From NCBI GenBank assembly GCA_036897095.1, contig JAYMSP010001942.1, positions 1 to 27,533 on the forward strand: a DNA stretch of 27,533 nt, read 5' to 3'. Source of the stretch: Plantago elongata. Its lineage: Eukaryota; Streptophyta; Magnoliopsida; Lamiales; Plantaginaceae. A model generated the notes under the pieces. It made no database searches. It was not told where the DNA came from and saw nothing but the letters and a program-made list of their open reading frames with translations. Below are positions 1-11,800 of the stretch, in pieces; the first letter of the stretch is position 1; the number at the start of each line of letters is the position of its first letter. The position numbers and the translations under genes were made by a program.

Positions 1-57
1 GTCCTGAATTAGTTTGTATAGAGTCCTACAATTGATATCCTTGTGTATTGTTGTTAG

Positions 58-546
58 GTTTGGCCAACAAGAAAACAGTGACCATTCAACCAGGAAAGGA
101 CCAATCTGTGTTGCTTGCCACATCAAAGACCAAGAAGCAGAACAAGCCTGCAAGTTTGCTCAACAAGTCTCTAATGAAGAAGGAATTCAGCCGTATGTCC
201 AAGGCTGTCACTAACCAGGTAGAATGTTGCTACATTTTGTTTTCTTAAAATTTTTGAATGGAGTGCATCACATATTGGTGTGGATTTGAGTTGCTAAACA
301 GCTGTGCTGGATGCTCTTGGTGTGAATAAATTTTAGCGTTTCATCATTCACATGTAAATGAATTGATGTTGATCCCTTTAGTTTTTACACTGTGCTTCAT
401 GGTTATATTTCCTATCTTGATTGTAGGTGGTGGACAACCACTACAGGCCTGACCTGAAGAAGGCTGCCCTTGCTAGATTGAGCCTCGTGAACAGAAGTCT
501 CAAGGTTGCCAAGTCCGGTGTCAAGAAGAAGACCAGGCAGGCTTAA
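58..546 (+). CDS. RPL28: 60S ribosomal protein L28 (eL28), 3' part
   Basis: This is the C-terminal part of cytosolic ribosomal protein eL28, a structural protein of the large ribosomal subunit. Two exons are visible. The first, 58-218, follows an AG at 56-57 and starts with the last two bases of a split Gly codon. The second, 427-546, ends in TAA at 544-546. The intron 219-426 is GT-AG and phase 0. The protein reads [20 protein letters not shown], continues through a Lys-rich stretch, and ends with [20 protein letters not shown] followed by a basic tail ending KKKTRQA. This matches the plant eL28 C-terminal half as I know it. About 93 residues are present; the family is about 140-150 residues long, so the start codon and roughly 50 N-terminal residues lie left of the window, and positions 1-57 are intron. 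The gene converges on the thioredoxin gene. Identification is secure; the missing 5' end simply reflects the window edge. Confidence 0.95.
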
Positions 547-1668
547 GTCTGGTGTCTTGTAGCAAATGAATTGTTTGGTCTGTTGGCGTTATATTATGGA
601 CAAAAGGGTTTTCCAGTTTTGAAATCTAGACATGTGTCTTGTGGCGATTGAGCTTGATGCTCTGGCATTATGAACCTTGTGACTTGCCTTCATTAGTATG
701 CTGTTTAGACTTTCTCTACTGCTTATTCACATTTGATTCATTTATCTTTTGTGTGAAAAAGTGAGTATGTGAAGTCGTAAACATCTTCCTAAATAATTAT
801 ATAAGTCTCAACTATGTTATGTTATCAATGAAAGAATTGGTTCATCTTCACTAAATTGAAGTGTTCTCTTAGTCTTAGCAAAAGAAAAATGGATGTTACA
901 ACTCATAGCATATGTGATAATCTTTTTGAGAGCCGCAAGTCAATCTCATACTAAGTCATATACTAGCAAATGTCATTTCATTGCATTCACCTCTAAACCT
1001 ATGAGAATTGATCCCGTACCAAGTCATATAAGATGGCATTTCACTTGATAAATGACATGTTTGGTTGGTTTTTTAGGCTGAGGGTGCTCATGGTCTAAAA
1101 TTCCTTGAGGTTGTTTATGTGGCCCAAAAGTAGGCTTTAAAGCAAATCAAAATTAGATAATAAGTGGCAAAGGTAGGCTATGAAGCAAAACAAATTTAGA
1201 AGCAGGCTATGTTACCTACTTGACAATTCATAAACTATGAAGGCTGGTTTCCTACTCGAACTGATTTTACCAAGTGAAAACAATAACAGCTTCTGTGTAC
1301 GAGTGGTGTATAAAATGTGACACCAGCTCCCATTATGGGCTCCAGACAATTCCTCTGTACATCTAACCACCAGGCTAACATGAGGCTGACACCGTCTTAT
1401 ATTCAAAGGGAAGATTTGTTGTCATCTCTTTCATCAAGAAAGTATCCATTCTAATAAATCATAATTCAAGGACCATTGTCCTATCATTTTAATCCTATGG
1501 GCCTATGGCAACGGAGAGGAAATCTTTACTTCACTGAAGAAATCCACAACTCACTAATGATAATTATGGTACGAATACAGATTGAAACTTAAGAATGTGT
1601 GTTGCCCCGAACTGGGAATGCAATGCAACAGAGGTGCGGGGAGTGATTCTTGCCCATATGTCCCATTT
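547..1668. other. Convergent intergenic region between RPL28 and thioredoxin o
   Basis: About 1.1 kb separate the two convergent stop codons. The left part should hold the RPL28 3' UTR and the right part the thioredoxin 3' UTR. Short open frames exist, for example on the minus strand at 1212-1406, but none resembles a known protein and none has a splice-compatible continuation that I could find. I see no RNA gene and no clear mobile element. Confidence 0.6.
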
Positions 1669-3642
1669 TCACTTGTAGAGGGATGCCATGGTCTCTCTCA
1701 AGCGTTGAACATCTGCGCCAACAACTTCGCTGGCCTTTTTACCATCTTGAAAGAAGTGCAGAGTAGGCTGCATTTGTGAACAAGTGTTAGCAAACAATAC
1801 ACCATCCAAGCAAAACATATGGACGATGAAAATGCAACCTCAACACCAGTTGTTTACGTGGGAACATAAAGAGCGCATAAACCAGCCACATATACAGCAC
1901 AATACAAGCCAACAGTTTGCTCATAGATAGGGTGTCAACGGGTTATAAACTAGTGGTATTATCTATTCAAACTAGTTGAGCAATAGTTGATGCATTACTA
2001 CAATAGGTGAATTAACTAGTTAAATAGGAACTACTGCGCCAAATTAAAACTCATCACGGGATTAATTCTCAAGCTGATCGATAAAATGACCGAAGATTGC
2101 TTTGTTTCTGCTAGTAGTATCAGTAGGCTAGGCCCCTCTATTAGAGTAAAAGTATTTAAGTATATATTTTACCAAAGATTAAAAGTATGGATGATAACAT
2201 GTCCAGGTTTAACAAGTGTCTGATGTGATCCACTGGCCATCTAGTTAGGAATTTTTTTATCTTGGAGATGGGAAGAAAGTTTCTTGGTTTCAATTTCTGG
2301 CTCTCCGTAAAAGAAACAGAGATAAGTAGATACATAGCGACAAAAGATATATTTCTTGTGTAGGTCAAGTTAAGCAATTTAATAAACAAGGCTTGTCGTT
2401 TATTACCAAACGGGTACCAGCCGTCAACTTACTGGTTGAACAGCTTATGGGTCCAGACTATTCACAATCCCTATCCTACACTCCAATCACACTACCCGCC
2501 CGTTGGCAGGACCTGCCTGCCTGATACACAGCCTTAAATGTACATTCTGTTATCATTACTGTATTGTAACGTATTAGACTTTTCTTAGTGCTTGCATATG
2601 CCATGAGCCAATGAGTACATCTAATATTCTTTTACTCTGTGCAGTGTATACTAGTTTTAAGTGTACAAATAATACTGCCGTACTTATATGTGTACGCTTC
2701 TGATGCACATCGATCGTATAACTAGGTCATAATCATATCAGATACAAGAAACCAAGGAAAGTAGCATTACCACAGAATTGATGTCTAGCTTGGCCAAGGC
2801 ATTTGATATACCCTCCTGCACATTGTTGCAAGTTACGTTTCACCATCACAAAGCTCATTAACTAATAACCCCATCCAAAATCTCAAAATATCTATGACTA
2901 AGTACAGTATGTAATACCTTGTCTATGTCTACTTTATAGGTTGTTACGTGCGGATATTGTTCGCTCAGCTGCCCAACTACAGGCGACAGCAATTTACCTG
3001 CGAAATCTAAGTTAAAAAACAATATCCTCGGCATGAAATCAAAACCAGTATCAGTAACAGTCATGAGATTACTTACAAGGACCACACCAAACTGCAGTAA
3101 AGTAGAATATTGCTGGCAACGATTCATCTACACAAACAATTTTTAAAAAAAATGAGAATCAAATGTTGCTGAAATTGGGATTAAACGACATCAGCTTAGC
3201 AAAATCAAACTAAGTTAATGTATACCTTGCACCTTGCGAAGTGATTCGTTGAAATGCTCCTCTGACTCGATCGACACCATGTTTCCAGCACCTGCAATCC
3301 AAATTCCAACACATTTAGTCACAGCAGCAAATGCTAATAGAAATGCTAGAATCAATTGAATATGGAGAGAATTACAGTTTACAAACCTGATGAAGACGAA
3401 GACGAAGACGAGTAGCTTCGGAAATTGACCAGGGGCAAGGAGTGAAGGCTTGCATTGAGGGCAGGGGCAAATTGGGAAAGGAGCAGTTGCCTGGTTGAGT
3501 CTTCTGCGAAGAGTAGTGTGGAGCACGAAGCAGTAGCTGTGGAGGTGAGAATGAGATTCTCACTGAACGATGAAGAAGTGGTGGCTAATCGTGGTGATCG
3601 GCCGCCGATTAGACGGCGGAGCATCACGGTGGTTCCTCTCAT
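1669..3642 (-). CDS. TRXO: Thioredoxin o, mitochondrial
   Basis: This is a complete six-exon gene for a small disulfide reductase of plant mitochondria. Thioredoxin o family members are reduced by NADPH-thioredoxin reductase and reduce matrix targets. Exons on the minus strand are 3642-3387, 3291-3226, 3127-3077, 2997-2918, 2815-2771 and 1767-1669 (stop TGA). All introns are GT-AG, and the joined frame gives 198 residues; Arabidopsis TRXO1 is about 194. Residues 1-90 are rich in Arg, Ser and Thr and lack acidic clusters, as expected of a mitochondrial presequence, and include a run of eight Ser near residue 80. The thioredoxin fold follows, with active site WCGPC at 121-125 (within AVWCGPCKLLSPV), the motif TTYKVDID, and the cis-Pro at 167 in VPTLHFF. 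The end reads ASEVVGADV...YK, typical of the o type. The start at 3642 gives MRGTTVMLRR; a second in-frame ATG at 3624 would also work. The long last intron (about 1.0 kb, 1768-2770) contains nothing I recognise. Confidence 0.94.
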
Positions 3643-4486
3643 TTCGTCGGTGTCAAGGGTTTTGGAAAGGTACTGTTTTGAATTGATTTTGATAACTTCA
3701 GCTGAGTTACTTCCGAGTTACTTGGCACTTTTTTTTTTTTTTTTTTTTAATAATAGTTACTCAGCACTTGAATTTACGAGAAAATCATTCGTAATATTTG
3801 ACTTGGACTTTGATTTGGGCTTTGGAATGTCAGATGGCTCCCTTTAACTTGAATGTGAATGGACCTTGTGTTAGTCCAAGCCCAGCTTTGGCGTGGACAT
3901 ACATGAACTTGTATAGTTGGCGTGAAAGAATATCTTTTTCATTCGAATTTAGTTTTTCACAACCTCCTTCTATTTAGCGATTTAACTCTAGAGTAAACAG
4001 CAAAGAGACGTGAATCCATACTGTTAAATTATGAACGAGAAAACATTTTATCTTGGATTTACACATGCATCTTGTAAGTGAAATGATTTGAAAGTATAAC
4101 TTTTATATTTTTACCTCTCATTTCATGTAAGATCATGATTTGGTGGTAAAAACTATCTCACGGAGTTTTCTTATGTTATGATAAGTGTATGGCCTATACG
4201 AATCAAAATCATCGGCTATTCGCCCCGACTTAATAAAGCATACTCTAAAACTCCTTAGAGGTGCTACTCAACGATAGAGAACAATGAGTAGCAGAAAGAA
4301 AAAGGACGCATGGAGAAAAATGATAGAGGAAATGGGAAGCGTGAACATGCAATACTCTGTGGCAGTGGCAGTGTGATGTTAATCAGAACTCACTACTAAT
4401 TGGCTAATGGACCATATTAATTGTATTTGAGTTGTATAATACGCAACACTTTGAACATATAGTAGAAAATAAATATTGTTATATAG

Positions 4487-4580
4487 TGCAATGAAGCGCA
4501 ACTCAGTTGATAATACTTTTCACCTCCAATTAATAATACGGGGGTTCGAGTTACCTTCTGTCATTTAAAAAGGATAATAC
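4487..4580 (+). mobile_element. tRNA-derived SINE-like fragment
   Basis: The segment contains a box A-like element (GCGCAACTCAGTTGATA, 4496-4512) and, about 30 nt downstream, a box B-like GGTTCGAG (4543-4550). This spacing is typical of an internal RNA polymerase III promoter. A perfect 7-nt direct repeat, TATATAG, lies at 4480-4486 and 4581-4587 and could be a target-site duplication, implying a 94-nt insert. It does not fold as a complete tRNA gene that I can recognise, so a short or truncated plant SINE is the better reading. Family membership is not established. Confidence 0.45.
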
Positions 4581-4654
4581 TATATAGCTATTGATCTATT
4601 CAAAATAAATAATAGTATGTATGTTGAACTCCCATTGTTTCGAATTAAATTGCC

Positions 4655-4930
4655 TTAGACTCAATTTGTGTTGGAGCAAAGTTTAAAATTTAAATTATGG
4701 CTCATTTTGTTGTCGAGGAAAAAGGACTTGACCTTTTATACTTGTTTAGCTAGGCTTGAAGGAGCTTGTTTTGGCTCGATTACTTTCCTAAAATTATTTA
4801 TATGCATTTTTTATATATTAAAGAACCCAAACTCAACTCAAACTCGATCAAAGTTCAAACATATATGAAACTCGAACCTACATACTTATCGTCTCAAGCT
4901 CGAGCCTAAAAATGAGCTTATATTGTCTAT
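4655..4930. repeat. Decayed GCTCGA-rich dispersed repeat, possibly hAT-like
   Basis: The stretch has many imperfect copies of words such as GGCTCGATTA, AACTCGA, AAGCTCGAGCC and GGCTCATTT, in both orientations, around an AT-rich centre. Very similar GAGCTCGAGCTTGGCTCGA-type wording is common in plant non-autonomous elements. No clean terminal repeats or target duplication were found, so the boundaries are rough. This is an inference from word content only. Confidence 0.3.
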
Positions 4931-5420
4931 GATCTGAGTTAAGTTTGAACTCCTCACCTTTCGAATTGAACTCACGTAACGAGGTACTCTGAGCAGCTTG
5001 GAAAACAACATTAACTATTAAAAATATACTAGAAACCAAAGTGATAGACTCGTCGTGGAGTTATAAACTATAATGTTCAATAATTGTCTCACACCCTAGT
5101 ATTCATATTAAATCAGGTGGTGAATTGTCATTAAAAATTGGATGAGGATGTTTGCTTTTGGTAATGGGATTGGTTGATATTCAGTAGCAAGACAAAGCAA
5201 GTAAGCAACCTTCGCTTTCTAGATTGAGTAAAAAGGTGCTTAAATAACCGAATTAGGTATTAGACGTTGCACCAATAACCTGCTAATTATATTGTTTGCT
5301 AGCTCACCTGCCAAAATCGTCTAAGCAACAAAATCATTACTGTTATTGAATATCTAATCTCATATAAGGCTTCCATTCAACATAGTTAATGATGAAAATA
5401 TAAATTACTAGAGAGAATAT

Positions 5421-5445
5421 ATTAATTAATTAATTAATTAATTAA
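5421..5445. repeat. TTAA tetranucleotide microsatellite
   Basis: About six uninterrupted units of a 4-nt ATTA/TTAA motif lie in the gene-free region. This is a simple sequence repeat with no visible function. Confidence 0.9.
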
Positions 5446-6354
5446 ATGGGAATGTTCATCCACCGTTCCTCACGTTTCACCTACAAGTTCATTTTAGCAC
5501 TTATTCTTATGTGTGTAAAGCTTTAATAAATATTCAATGGAGTCCGGTAAGACCTGAGAGTACGTCGTTTAATAAGTTAATATCGACCAAGTCGACTTCA
5601 ATTTATATATCGTATTTTCTGTTTATATAATAATTTGGACACGATTCGAATCATTTCACGTCACTAGTTTGCCACTCTACTGTAAAGATAACAGTATGGA
5701 TCGAGTGAGTACATTGAGTCAACATCTACGGGACTAGGATTCCACACAAGTATGTTTTGATTGCAAAGTGGTGGATAATGGATTACAAGTCCGATAACAT
5801 ACGGCTTTCCAAAGGGCGCAATAATGCAAAAGATCAACATTTTAGTGCTCTTCCATGCATGAATACTTTGTCCACTTATAATTCAAGTGTGGTAATTAAA
5901 GATTTTGCTTTTACGAGGTTATTGCTTTCTTTCGGATGTCTTTAATTTGCTAGTGGAAACGATGTCATTTTTCCAATGTCGTCTAACTTGTGAAAACTAG
6001 GCCTCGTCTAACCTTTCAGTGTCTCTTTAGCTGACAACTTCAAAACTTCACTCAACATTTTCATTTTAACTTTATATACCCAACACTCAAGATGTTACAT
6101 TGTTGCTTAGTTTATTGTATCTTTAAATTTTTATTGATTTAACTATTTTTTCAATATATAATTGAATGGAATGTTTTAATTTTAACGTTTAAATAATTTC
6201 GTAATTATGTAGTTAAACTTTACAACTTCTATAAGATAGAGGTATATGTAAAATCATACAAGATATATAAATGATCCAATTGAAAGAGTAATAACGGTAC
6301 TCTGGTAATATTTTAAGAGTGCATTTTTCGAATGAATTAAGCGTTCACAACTCA

Positions 6355-6505
6355 TGGAACAACTTTATCCAATCACGAAACAAACGTGTACTGCCACCTT
6401 CAATCTATCCATACATTTACTTCAAAGCTCTAGAAGCATCCTAACATACTTCATGAAGCATACCAAATATTTTTCTAAACTTTAATTTAAGGAGAAGCGA
6501 ATGCA
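6355..6505 (+). repeat. Diverged direct repeat, copy A
   Basis: It shares ordered words with copy B at about 7920-8092: ACAACTTTATCCAA, AACATACTTCATGAA, TACCAAATATT and AAGGAGAA. Offsets between the copies are about 1563, 1579, 1587 and 1588 nt, so the order and spacing are kept with small indels. The identity of the element is unknown. Confidence 0.4.
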
Positions 6506-7919
6506 ACACCTTAAGGTTTGAGATAGTTTATATGGTTAAATCGATGCTTAAGATGAAAATAAATACAATTCTTAATAATGTGACCACCAAAGACGTTAAA
6601 AGTCGATCGTATTTACCCTGCCCTGTAACAAATTAATGATGCGAATGAGTGCGACGTTGTTGTGAAAAGGCAGGAATGAAATAAAACATCCAGAAGGCAG
6701 GAACTAACTTTATGGAGAAATAAGACGTAACGGATGATGAGTAAAACATTAGGGATCGAGTTGGAATTGGATATATTGTTGGTTGCAAATAGAGTACAAG
6801 GCAGGTCAGCAGCAGATCTATTTATTCGTCTACACGCAATATTCAACCTACGCATTTTTGTTCATGAATATTGGCATCTGAATTGGACTTTTGCTTTGAC
6901 ATTGACAATTTATTTATTTAGTAGCTAGGCTAGGGGTAATATTGGAAGCTTCTTTTCTTTCAAGTTTGATTTGTTCTGTGCATATTAACTCAACCGGTAA
7001 CTGGTCAATGTTTTCCGACGGCTGCCGTGTCCGCCATCTCGTTGCATGTTACGCTTCATTGTCGTGCAGCTTCCGAAAATACCCTCACTGTTAAATAATT
7101 CTAGTACTAGGCAGGACTATTTAATTCAGACATGCCCAAGAAATATCGAATACGTAATTGATGAGGCTTCGTCCATTGAATGCCAATAATAGTCCTCAAT
7201 ATAATCAATTTTCAATTGATTAGTGAATCATAATGTCAATCGAACCAAATACGTACTTCAACGCCTTCATAGTAATACCCAATTATATCGTATATTACTT
7301 ATTAATACTAATTAAAAAATTAAAAATAATTATTACTCTCAAAAATAGTAATTTTCACCACTTTCTTAATCTAGACCACTTAAAATTATATTTAATTTGT
7401 TTGTACACCATATATACTATTAATAGGAATGTAGTCCGTATAAAGATTTTATAGTGTGGTTTGTAATTTTTGTAGTTTTATTATATTATTAAAGAAATTT
7501 ATAAATAGTACGTATTCATATAATTAAAATGACGTATTTACTTTTTTAATAGTACAAATTTAAAATTAAAAGAATAATGCAAGAGTTCAGGTGGATATTC
7601 GCGTGTCAAGGGTAACTAATGCATTATTAATCCACTTCTAAATGATTATGTTTTAATTCTATCTGAACATCGAACTGAATTTATTAAACAATAATGTAAA
7701 ATGTGTGGATATAAAACATGCTATTGATTTGTAAAATTATTCACTTTAGCTTTCGGTATATGCATATGTAATATCATTCGATTATCACTTATAAATGGTT
7801 TAATCTAAGTATGAAAAATTGTGCCGATGTGTTGATTTCAGTTTTGAAATTAATGTGTCTATCATTTTTGGTACCTTTAACTGACGAACTTTTGAATGCA
7901 TTAATATTTTTTAGCTTTA

Positions 7920-8092
7920 TAACAACTTTATTCAACTATGATATGGATGTATCTATTGTTTAGTGTTCACCTTTACTTTTTCCGACATCTCTGAGTGAAT
8001 TTTTTAAATGCTTTCCGTCCCAACATACTTTATGAACCCCGAAAATATACCAAATGTTCCCCTAATTCTTTGATTCAAGGAGAGCAAATCTA
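7920..8092 (+). repeat. Diverged direct repeat, copy B
   Basis: Partner of copy A at about 6355-6505. Matching words here are ACAACTTTATTCAAC, AACATACTTTATGAA, TACCAAATGTT and AAGGAGAGC. The two could be old dispersed copies of one element or diverged terminal repeats; nothing coding lies between them. Confidence 0.4.
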
Positions 8093-8727
8093 AAATCATA
8101 AAAATTGAATGAGTGAACTTTACTTGTATCAACAAAGTGCTTTTTTTATTTATTTATGATCTATCTATAAGAACTTAAAAATCGAGGGTGTTATCTCTTT
8201 AACAATTTTATGATGGTTGGTCCACTATAAAGAGAAAGTTCATATTGCACGCGCATGTGACGACAAAGTATATTAAGTAGTTACACCGATTAAAGGAGGC
8301 GAATCTTGATGATAAGTGGTAAATAACTTATTAACAACAGAAGAGGAGCACAGAATCCTTGTTCTTATTTTAATATATATACATTTCAACACACTCCATA
8401 TTCATGTTTTTATTTTCACACAAGAAGTCTTGGTGTAGTCCAAGTCACCCAACCTGATTAAGACTTTGGTTATCCACCCAACCAAAGAAGTCATCAGCTA
8501 ATCCCAATTACCAAACCCTTAATTATAAAACCAAACAACTCACCAAATCCACTGCAGTACACCTCCATTTCCATGTAGTACAAACCCTTTTTAGTAATTT
8601 CCGATTTCCATTTTTCCCAAAAGAACCTTCTCTTCTCTCTCTTCCACCTTCATCGTTTACAAATTCGCTGTACATTTCCTCTTCCCTCCCTCTCCAATTC
8701 TCCAACCACCATCCAATCCACAGATTT

Positions 8728-8746
8728 CCCTCTCTCTCTCTCTCCC
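8728..8746 (+). repeat. CT-rich microsatellite before HMA7
   Basis: A TC dinucleotide run sits within a longer pyrimidine-rich stretch (about 8625-8750), roughly 110-230 nt upstream of the HMA7 start codon. CT-rich tracts are common in plant core promoters and 5' UTRs. A TATA-like ATATATATTT follows at 8751-8760, but whether transcription starts here or upstream cannot be told. Confidence 0.7.
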
Positions 8747-8857
8747 CAGCATATATATTTACAATAATCATATCTTCTATGAATTAACCAATCCCTGATC
8801 CTCAACGCCCATATACATCTCCAATTCTGTATTTGGGTACCAGGTCAGGGTTTAAGG

Positions 8858-11800
8858 ATGGCGCCTAGCTTCAGGGACCTACAATTGACGGCATCTGTTA
8901 CCGGAAAGGAGGATTCCGGCGAGGATGAGAGGCTGCTCGGCGAGTATGACGAGGAGAGTTCCGGCAATTTGCAGAGGATTCAGGTCAGCGTGACTGGGAT
9001 GACCTGTGCAGCTTGCTCGAACTCCGTTGAGTCAGCTCTTATGAGCTTGAACGGTGTCGTTAGGGCATCGGTCGCTCTGCTTCAGAACAAGGCTGACGTC
9101 ACCTTTGATCCTGCCGTACTTAAGGTTCGGCGATTTCTGCATTTTGAGCTTGTGATTTAGTAGCTGATTTGTGTTTAGTTTAGTGCTTGCTTTTGTAGTG
9201 AGTAATTCGTTTATAGGTTGTGATTCTGTGGATTGTGGTCAACCGTTAGTATCTGCTGGGTGTCTAGATTCTTTGCTAATTCGATGTGCACGTAGCTAGA
9301 TTTTGATTGGTGATCAATGATCATGGACTAATTTGTATTACTGCCAAAGGTAAAAGTTGCCTAAATGATGCGTGGGAATGAAGTTAGAGATCTTGCTGTA
9401 CGGAATGGCTGAATGAGTTATTGATGATGATGAATGCAATGCAAACGCTGTGATTAATGTTTTTTTTTTCAACTGAAATTGGGGAAGATAATTACAATGA
9501 TCAGTTTTGTACTTTACAGCCTTAACGGTTTGCCCATTGCCATTATTATCTGTTTAAAACTTGGGTATAAGTCAAGTTGTTGGTGTATCTGTGTTAAATC
9601 TGTAAAAGCATAAAACCTTCTAATTTACTATTTCATACATGAAGGTCATTATTGACTGAGTTAATTTAGCGTTGGTTGTTGTAAGTGAGTTAAGTTCTAA
9701 ATGATGGCTCCTCTGCATGCATTCTAATGAAACTTGTAGCAATTTTATCTGGTTTGATCAGAATTCATGTCCAACATTATTGTCAGGTTCCGTAGGATTT
9801 AGATAAGCTTGGTACCTTAAGCTGACTTTTACTAGTTGTAGTTGATTGAATGCTTCGCACATGGAGCCGTTATGGTTCTATTTGTATCTTAGTTTGTGCA
9901 CTTCTTGTTTGATTGAAGACATCACATTATGAGTTTACCTGTTGATTGAAAGGTTTCTCTGCGGAATCTTGATGGTCTTAGATGCGCTTTGCTTTGTATC
10001 ATTCTTACTTCAGGATGAAGATATCACAAATGCTATAGAAGATGCTGGGTTTGAGGCAGAGGTTCTACCTGAACCAAGTACGTCTCAGTCTAAGCCACGT
10101 GGGACGTTAGTAGGCCAGTTCACAATAGGAGGGATGACATGTGCTGCATGTGTAAATTCGGTAGAGGGTATTCTAAAGAATTTACCCGGTGTAAGAAAGG
10201 CTGTAGTTGGATTGTCTACTTCTTTAGGAGAAGTTGAATATGACCCAACTGTTATAAGTAAGGAGGATATTGTCACTGCCATTGAAGATGCTGGTTTCGA
10301 ATCTACATTTGTACAAAGCAGCGAGCAGGACAAACTTGTGGCTGGAGTTACTGGGATTTTCAGTGAAATGGATATACATGCACTAGAAGGAATTCTGTCT
10401 AACCTGAAGGGTGTACGACAATACCTTCTTGACAGAACATCTCAAGAAGTAGAAATTCATTTTGATCCGGAGCTTCTTGGTCCTAGAACTATAGTTGACG
10501 AGATTGAGGGCTCCAGCTTTGGGAAAATTAAGTTGCATATTAAGAATCCTTATTCTAGAATGGTGTCCAAGGATCTTGAAGAATCATCAAAGATGTTTAG
10601 GCTATTCACGGCTAGCATGTTCCTAAGCGTAAGTTACTTTATCTATTATTGATTCTCTGTCTTTATCAGCCTAGCGATAATACATGTCAGACAAGGTATT
10701 TTATTGATACCTGATGATGGAGTAGCATATTAACTCCATAAATTAACACACCTCCGCCCCAATCTCTTCTTCTCACTTTCCTTTTTCTTTTTGTCCAATC
10801 TCATCTTCCCATACCTTAAATAGCAAACCTCTCCCATATTTTGTTCACTCTCTCTCATACTTTATTCACAGATGATCATAATTCATTCCACATTAGATTT
10901 TTTAGATTATTCTAATGATTCATATGGTTTACGCTTAAAACTCATACCTAGCTCAATGAGTCTAAGACAGAGGGAATATCATCTATTATCATCAGTGAAT
11001 TGGATGTGGAACTTATTTGACTGCTGGAGTGATAAAGTTTCTACTGTTTAAACACAATTTCCATTTGGGGAGGGTTATGAAAACAATAAATTATCTGATT
11101 ACTAAATCTTAAATCTTCTCCCGCAGTTGTGAAATGGTTTTAACTAACTGTCTACTCAATTAATTCTAGGTTCCTGTCCTCTTTATGCGAATCGTCTGTC
11201 CTAGCATTCCTCTGTTGTATTCCTTACTACTTTGGCGCTGTGGTCCATTTCAAATGGGTGATTGGCTGAAGTGGGGTTTGGTCACAGTTGTTCAATTTGT
11301 TATTGGCAAGCGTTTCTATGTTGCAGCCGGCAGAGCACTTAGAAATGGTTCCACAAACATGGATGTCCTAGTTGCACTGGGAACTTCAGCATCATACTTC
11401 TACTCTGTGGGTGCATTACTATATGGTGCAGTAACTGGGTTTTGGTCTCCCACATATTTTGAAACAAGTGCTATGCTAATTACTTTTGTACTGCTCGGTA
11501 AATATTTGGAATCTCTTGCAAAGGGTAAGACATCTGGGGCTATCAAGAAGCTTGTGGAACTTGCTCCTGCTACGGCAACTTTGATTATACATGACAAAGG
11601 TTTGCTCTCTTTATTGTATGCTAACTCATCACCGTGCTTTTTCTTCTCATGTTTCAGTAGTAATTTAGTAATTTGATAATGACATGCTTGAATCAGTGGA
11701 TTTTGATGATATCATTTCTGTGAATACTTACGTTGTAACATTCACCGCAGGAGGAAAAGTTGTAGGAGAAAGAGAAATTGAGGCTTTGTTGATTCAGCCT

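Larger units (their letters stand above)
3643..8857. other. Long AT-rich intergenic region
   Basis: Between the divergent starts of the thioredoxin and copper-ATPase genes lie 5.2 kb with no supportable gene. All open frames are short and unlike known proteins. It must carry both promoters. I can also see a 20-nt T tract (3729-3748), a SINE-like fragment, a GCTCGA-rich decayed repeat, a TTAA microsatellite and a diverged direct-repeat pair, listed separately. The rest is AT-rich and unassigned, probably decayed mobile-element sequence. Confidence 0.7.

Noticed and set aside
219-426. Possible snoRNA in the RPL28 intron
   Set aside because: Ribosomal protein introns often host box C/D snoRNAs, but I found no RTGATGA and CTGA pair at plausible spacing.
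3455-3847. 130-codon plus-strand open frame over the thioredoxin start
   Set aside because: It is largely antisense to thioredoxin exon 1 and then runs through a poly-T tract giving a run of Phe; its composition is not that of a real protein.
4496-4553. Intact tRNA gene
   Set aside because: Box A- and box B-like motifs are present, but I could not form a consistent acceptor stem or anticodon arm, so a SINE relic is the better description.
5757-5945. 62-codon open frame in the long intergenic region
   Set aside because: It is short, AT-rich and without homology or splice partners; typical of random frames in this region.
11684-11750. In-frame upstream extension of HMA7 exon 4
   Set aside because: The frame is open, but a good acceptor ends at 11750 and joins exactly to exon 3 to give the family sequence [10 protein letters not shown]; the extra residues have no counterpart in the family.
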